6,634 nt of DNA. It comes from Cyanobacteriota bacterium. Its GTDB lineage: Bacteria > Cyanobacteriota > Cyanobacteriia > SKYG9. The notes under the pieces are model-generated. The model saw only the letters and a list, made by a program, of their open reading frames with translations, did no database searches and had not been told where the DNA came from. The position numbers were made by a program, and so were the translations under genes. Below, piece by piece: positions 6,203 through 6,634 of the stretch. The stretch covers positions 1-6,634 of the forward strand of contig JANWZG010000211.1 of assembly GCA_025054735.1 (NCBI GenBank), in the 5' to 3' direction. Positions within the stretch are counted from its first letter, which is position 1, and the number at the start of each line of letters is the position of its first letter.

Positions 6203-6230
6203 TGGGGAATGGGTGGAAAATGATTCCCCA
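6203..6230. repeat. 8-bp inverted repeat with a DnaA box in its loop
   Basis: TGGGGAAT (6203-6210) and ATTCCCCA (6223-6230) are perfect inverted repeats around a 12-nt loop that holds the one-mismatch DnaA box 6212-6220. The structure lies 5 bp beyond the ABC ATPase stop codon in its transcription direction, so it could also fold in that mRNA. There is no T-run, so a classic terminator is not supported. Confidence 0.45.
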
Positions 6231-6234
6231 AGAG

Positions 6235-6634
6235 TTAACCCTTTCTCCCATTCTTTTCCGCAGGGTTTTCCACAGAATTACGCTGATTTTCCACAGCTAC
6301 AAGAGGTAGGGAATTGCTAGAAAGCCTCTGCTGGTGATCGTTTTGGGTGACTTCTAGGTAGATGTGCTCTAAGCGGATAGACTGGCGGGCAATGGAATCT
6401 AGAGGCACGCCCTCAAAACAAGCAATGATGTCCTTGAGTTCTAGGTGATAGGGTAGCCAGAAGGCTAGGTCGTTGTCATAACGGCGGGGAGTGAAGCCAT
6501 GGCGACGGGCACAGGCGATCGCCCCTAGTTCATCATCAGTACGGACAATTACAATCTCTTGGGCGGGGATCACGCGCACTAGCTCGGTTAACGTGCCTTC
6601 AGCAATAATGCAGCCTTGCTTAAGAATGCCAATT
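6235..6634 (-). CDS. ABC transporter ATP-binding protein, C-terminal part (5' end outside window)
   Basis: The minus-strand frame is open from the right edge to TAA at 6237-6235. It begins IGILKQGCIIAEGTLTEL, which matches the segment after the H-loop of ABC ATPases (I-x-x-G-x-x-x-x-x-G-T-x-x-E-L), and continues with an accessory C-terminal domain ending IRLEHIYLEVTQ, like the R-L-E-x-x-F-L-x-x-T end of NatA/ABC-2-type export ATPases. Walker A, signature and Walker B lie upstream outside the window. The protein would bind ATP at the inner membrane face with a membrane partner; the substrate is unknown. A GTG at 6579 could pass for a start, but family-conserved residues upstream show it is internal. 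The last 34 residues after the conserved end are asparagine/glutamate-rich, carry VEN twice, and are coded by DnaA-box DNA, so the tail looks dictated by the origin. Confidence 0.85.
   Translation of the reverse strand, partial: IGILKQGCIIAEGTLTELVRVIPAQEIVIVRTDDELGAIACARRHGFTPRRYDNDLAFWLPYHLELKDIIACFEGVPLDSIARQSIRLEHIYLEVTQNDHQQRLSSNSLPLVAVENQRNSVENPAEKNGRKG

Larger units (their letters stand above)
6069..6295. other. oriC: Chromosomal replication origin (oriC) with DnaA box cluster
   Basis: DnaA boxes of the cyanobacterial form TTTTCCACA cluster next to dnaN, the known origin position in several cyanobacteria. Exact matches on the plus strand are at 6192-6200, 6266-6274 and 6287-6295; exact matches on the minus strand are at 6163-6171 and 6174-6182. 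One-mismatch boxes are GGTGGAAAA at 6212-6220 (minus) and TTTTCCGCA at 6254-6262 (plus). That is seven boxes in 133 bp. The two left boxes are in tandem 11 bp apart, about one helical turn, and the mismatch box at 6212-6220 shares their orientation; the other four boxes face the opposite way. A HIP1 octamer GCGATCGC sits at 6152-6159. A TAG-triplet run (6081-6095) and a short AT-rich stretch with CTTTAAAG (6069-6076) lie on the dnaN side and would be the likely unwinding region. Confidence 0.9.

Noticed and set aside
6027..6251. Minus-strand open frame of 74 residues across the origin
   Set aside because: Its leucine run is only the TAG-triplet repeat read in reverse, it overlaps the DnaA boxes and ABC gene end, and its sequence resembles no protein.

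Overview
The window looks like a piece of a cyanobacterial chromosome around the replication origin. Three things point that way. CGATCG and GCGATCGC (HIP1-like) octamers are very frequent. A cyanobacterial-type dnaN lies next to a dense cluster of TTTTCCACA DnaA boxes, the box form and origin position known from cyanobacteria. The large methyltransferase-like protein belongs to a family I recognise mainly from cyanobacteria. Genus cannot be read from the sequence.

Left part (1-1520), minus strand: the first 82 codons of a hydantoinase/5-oxoprolinase-type enzyme run off the left edge. Only 8 bp upstream of it ends a complete 375-residue GT-B-like glycosyltransferase, so the two are probably co-transcribed. 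Just upstream of the glycosyltransferase is a 100-bp block bounded by imperfect inverted repeats (1421-1520).

Middle (1521-4927), plus strand: about 710 bp without a convincing gene is followed by a 720-residue protein of the DNA phosphorothioation-associated putative methyltransferase type. It has a SAM-binding core (about 222-400) flanked by two copies of one 148-residue domain and two short G-R-x-P...F-G-S repeats between the core and the second copy. No dnd genes are visible. Downstream are a 56-residue small ORF and a 104-residue ORF that starts at TTG behind a strong Shine-Dalgarno sequence. The second half of the 104-residue frame is antisense to the end of dnaN, so it looks like a truncated gene.

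Right part (4802-6634), minus strand: dnaN (complete sliding clamp), then a replication origin of about 230 bp with five exact and two one-mismatch DnaA boxes plus a TAG-triplet run resembling a DnaA-trio, then the C-terminal part of an ABC transporter ATPase that runs off the right edge. Three of the DnaA boxes lie inside the last codons of the ABC gene, all in one reading phase.

The most notable items are the compact origin with its trio-like element and coding-embedded DnaA boxes, and the methyltransferase with duplicated flanking domains.
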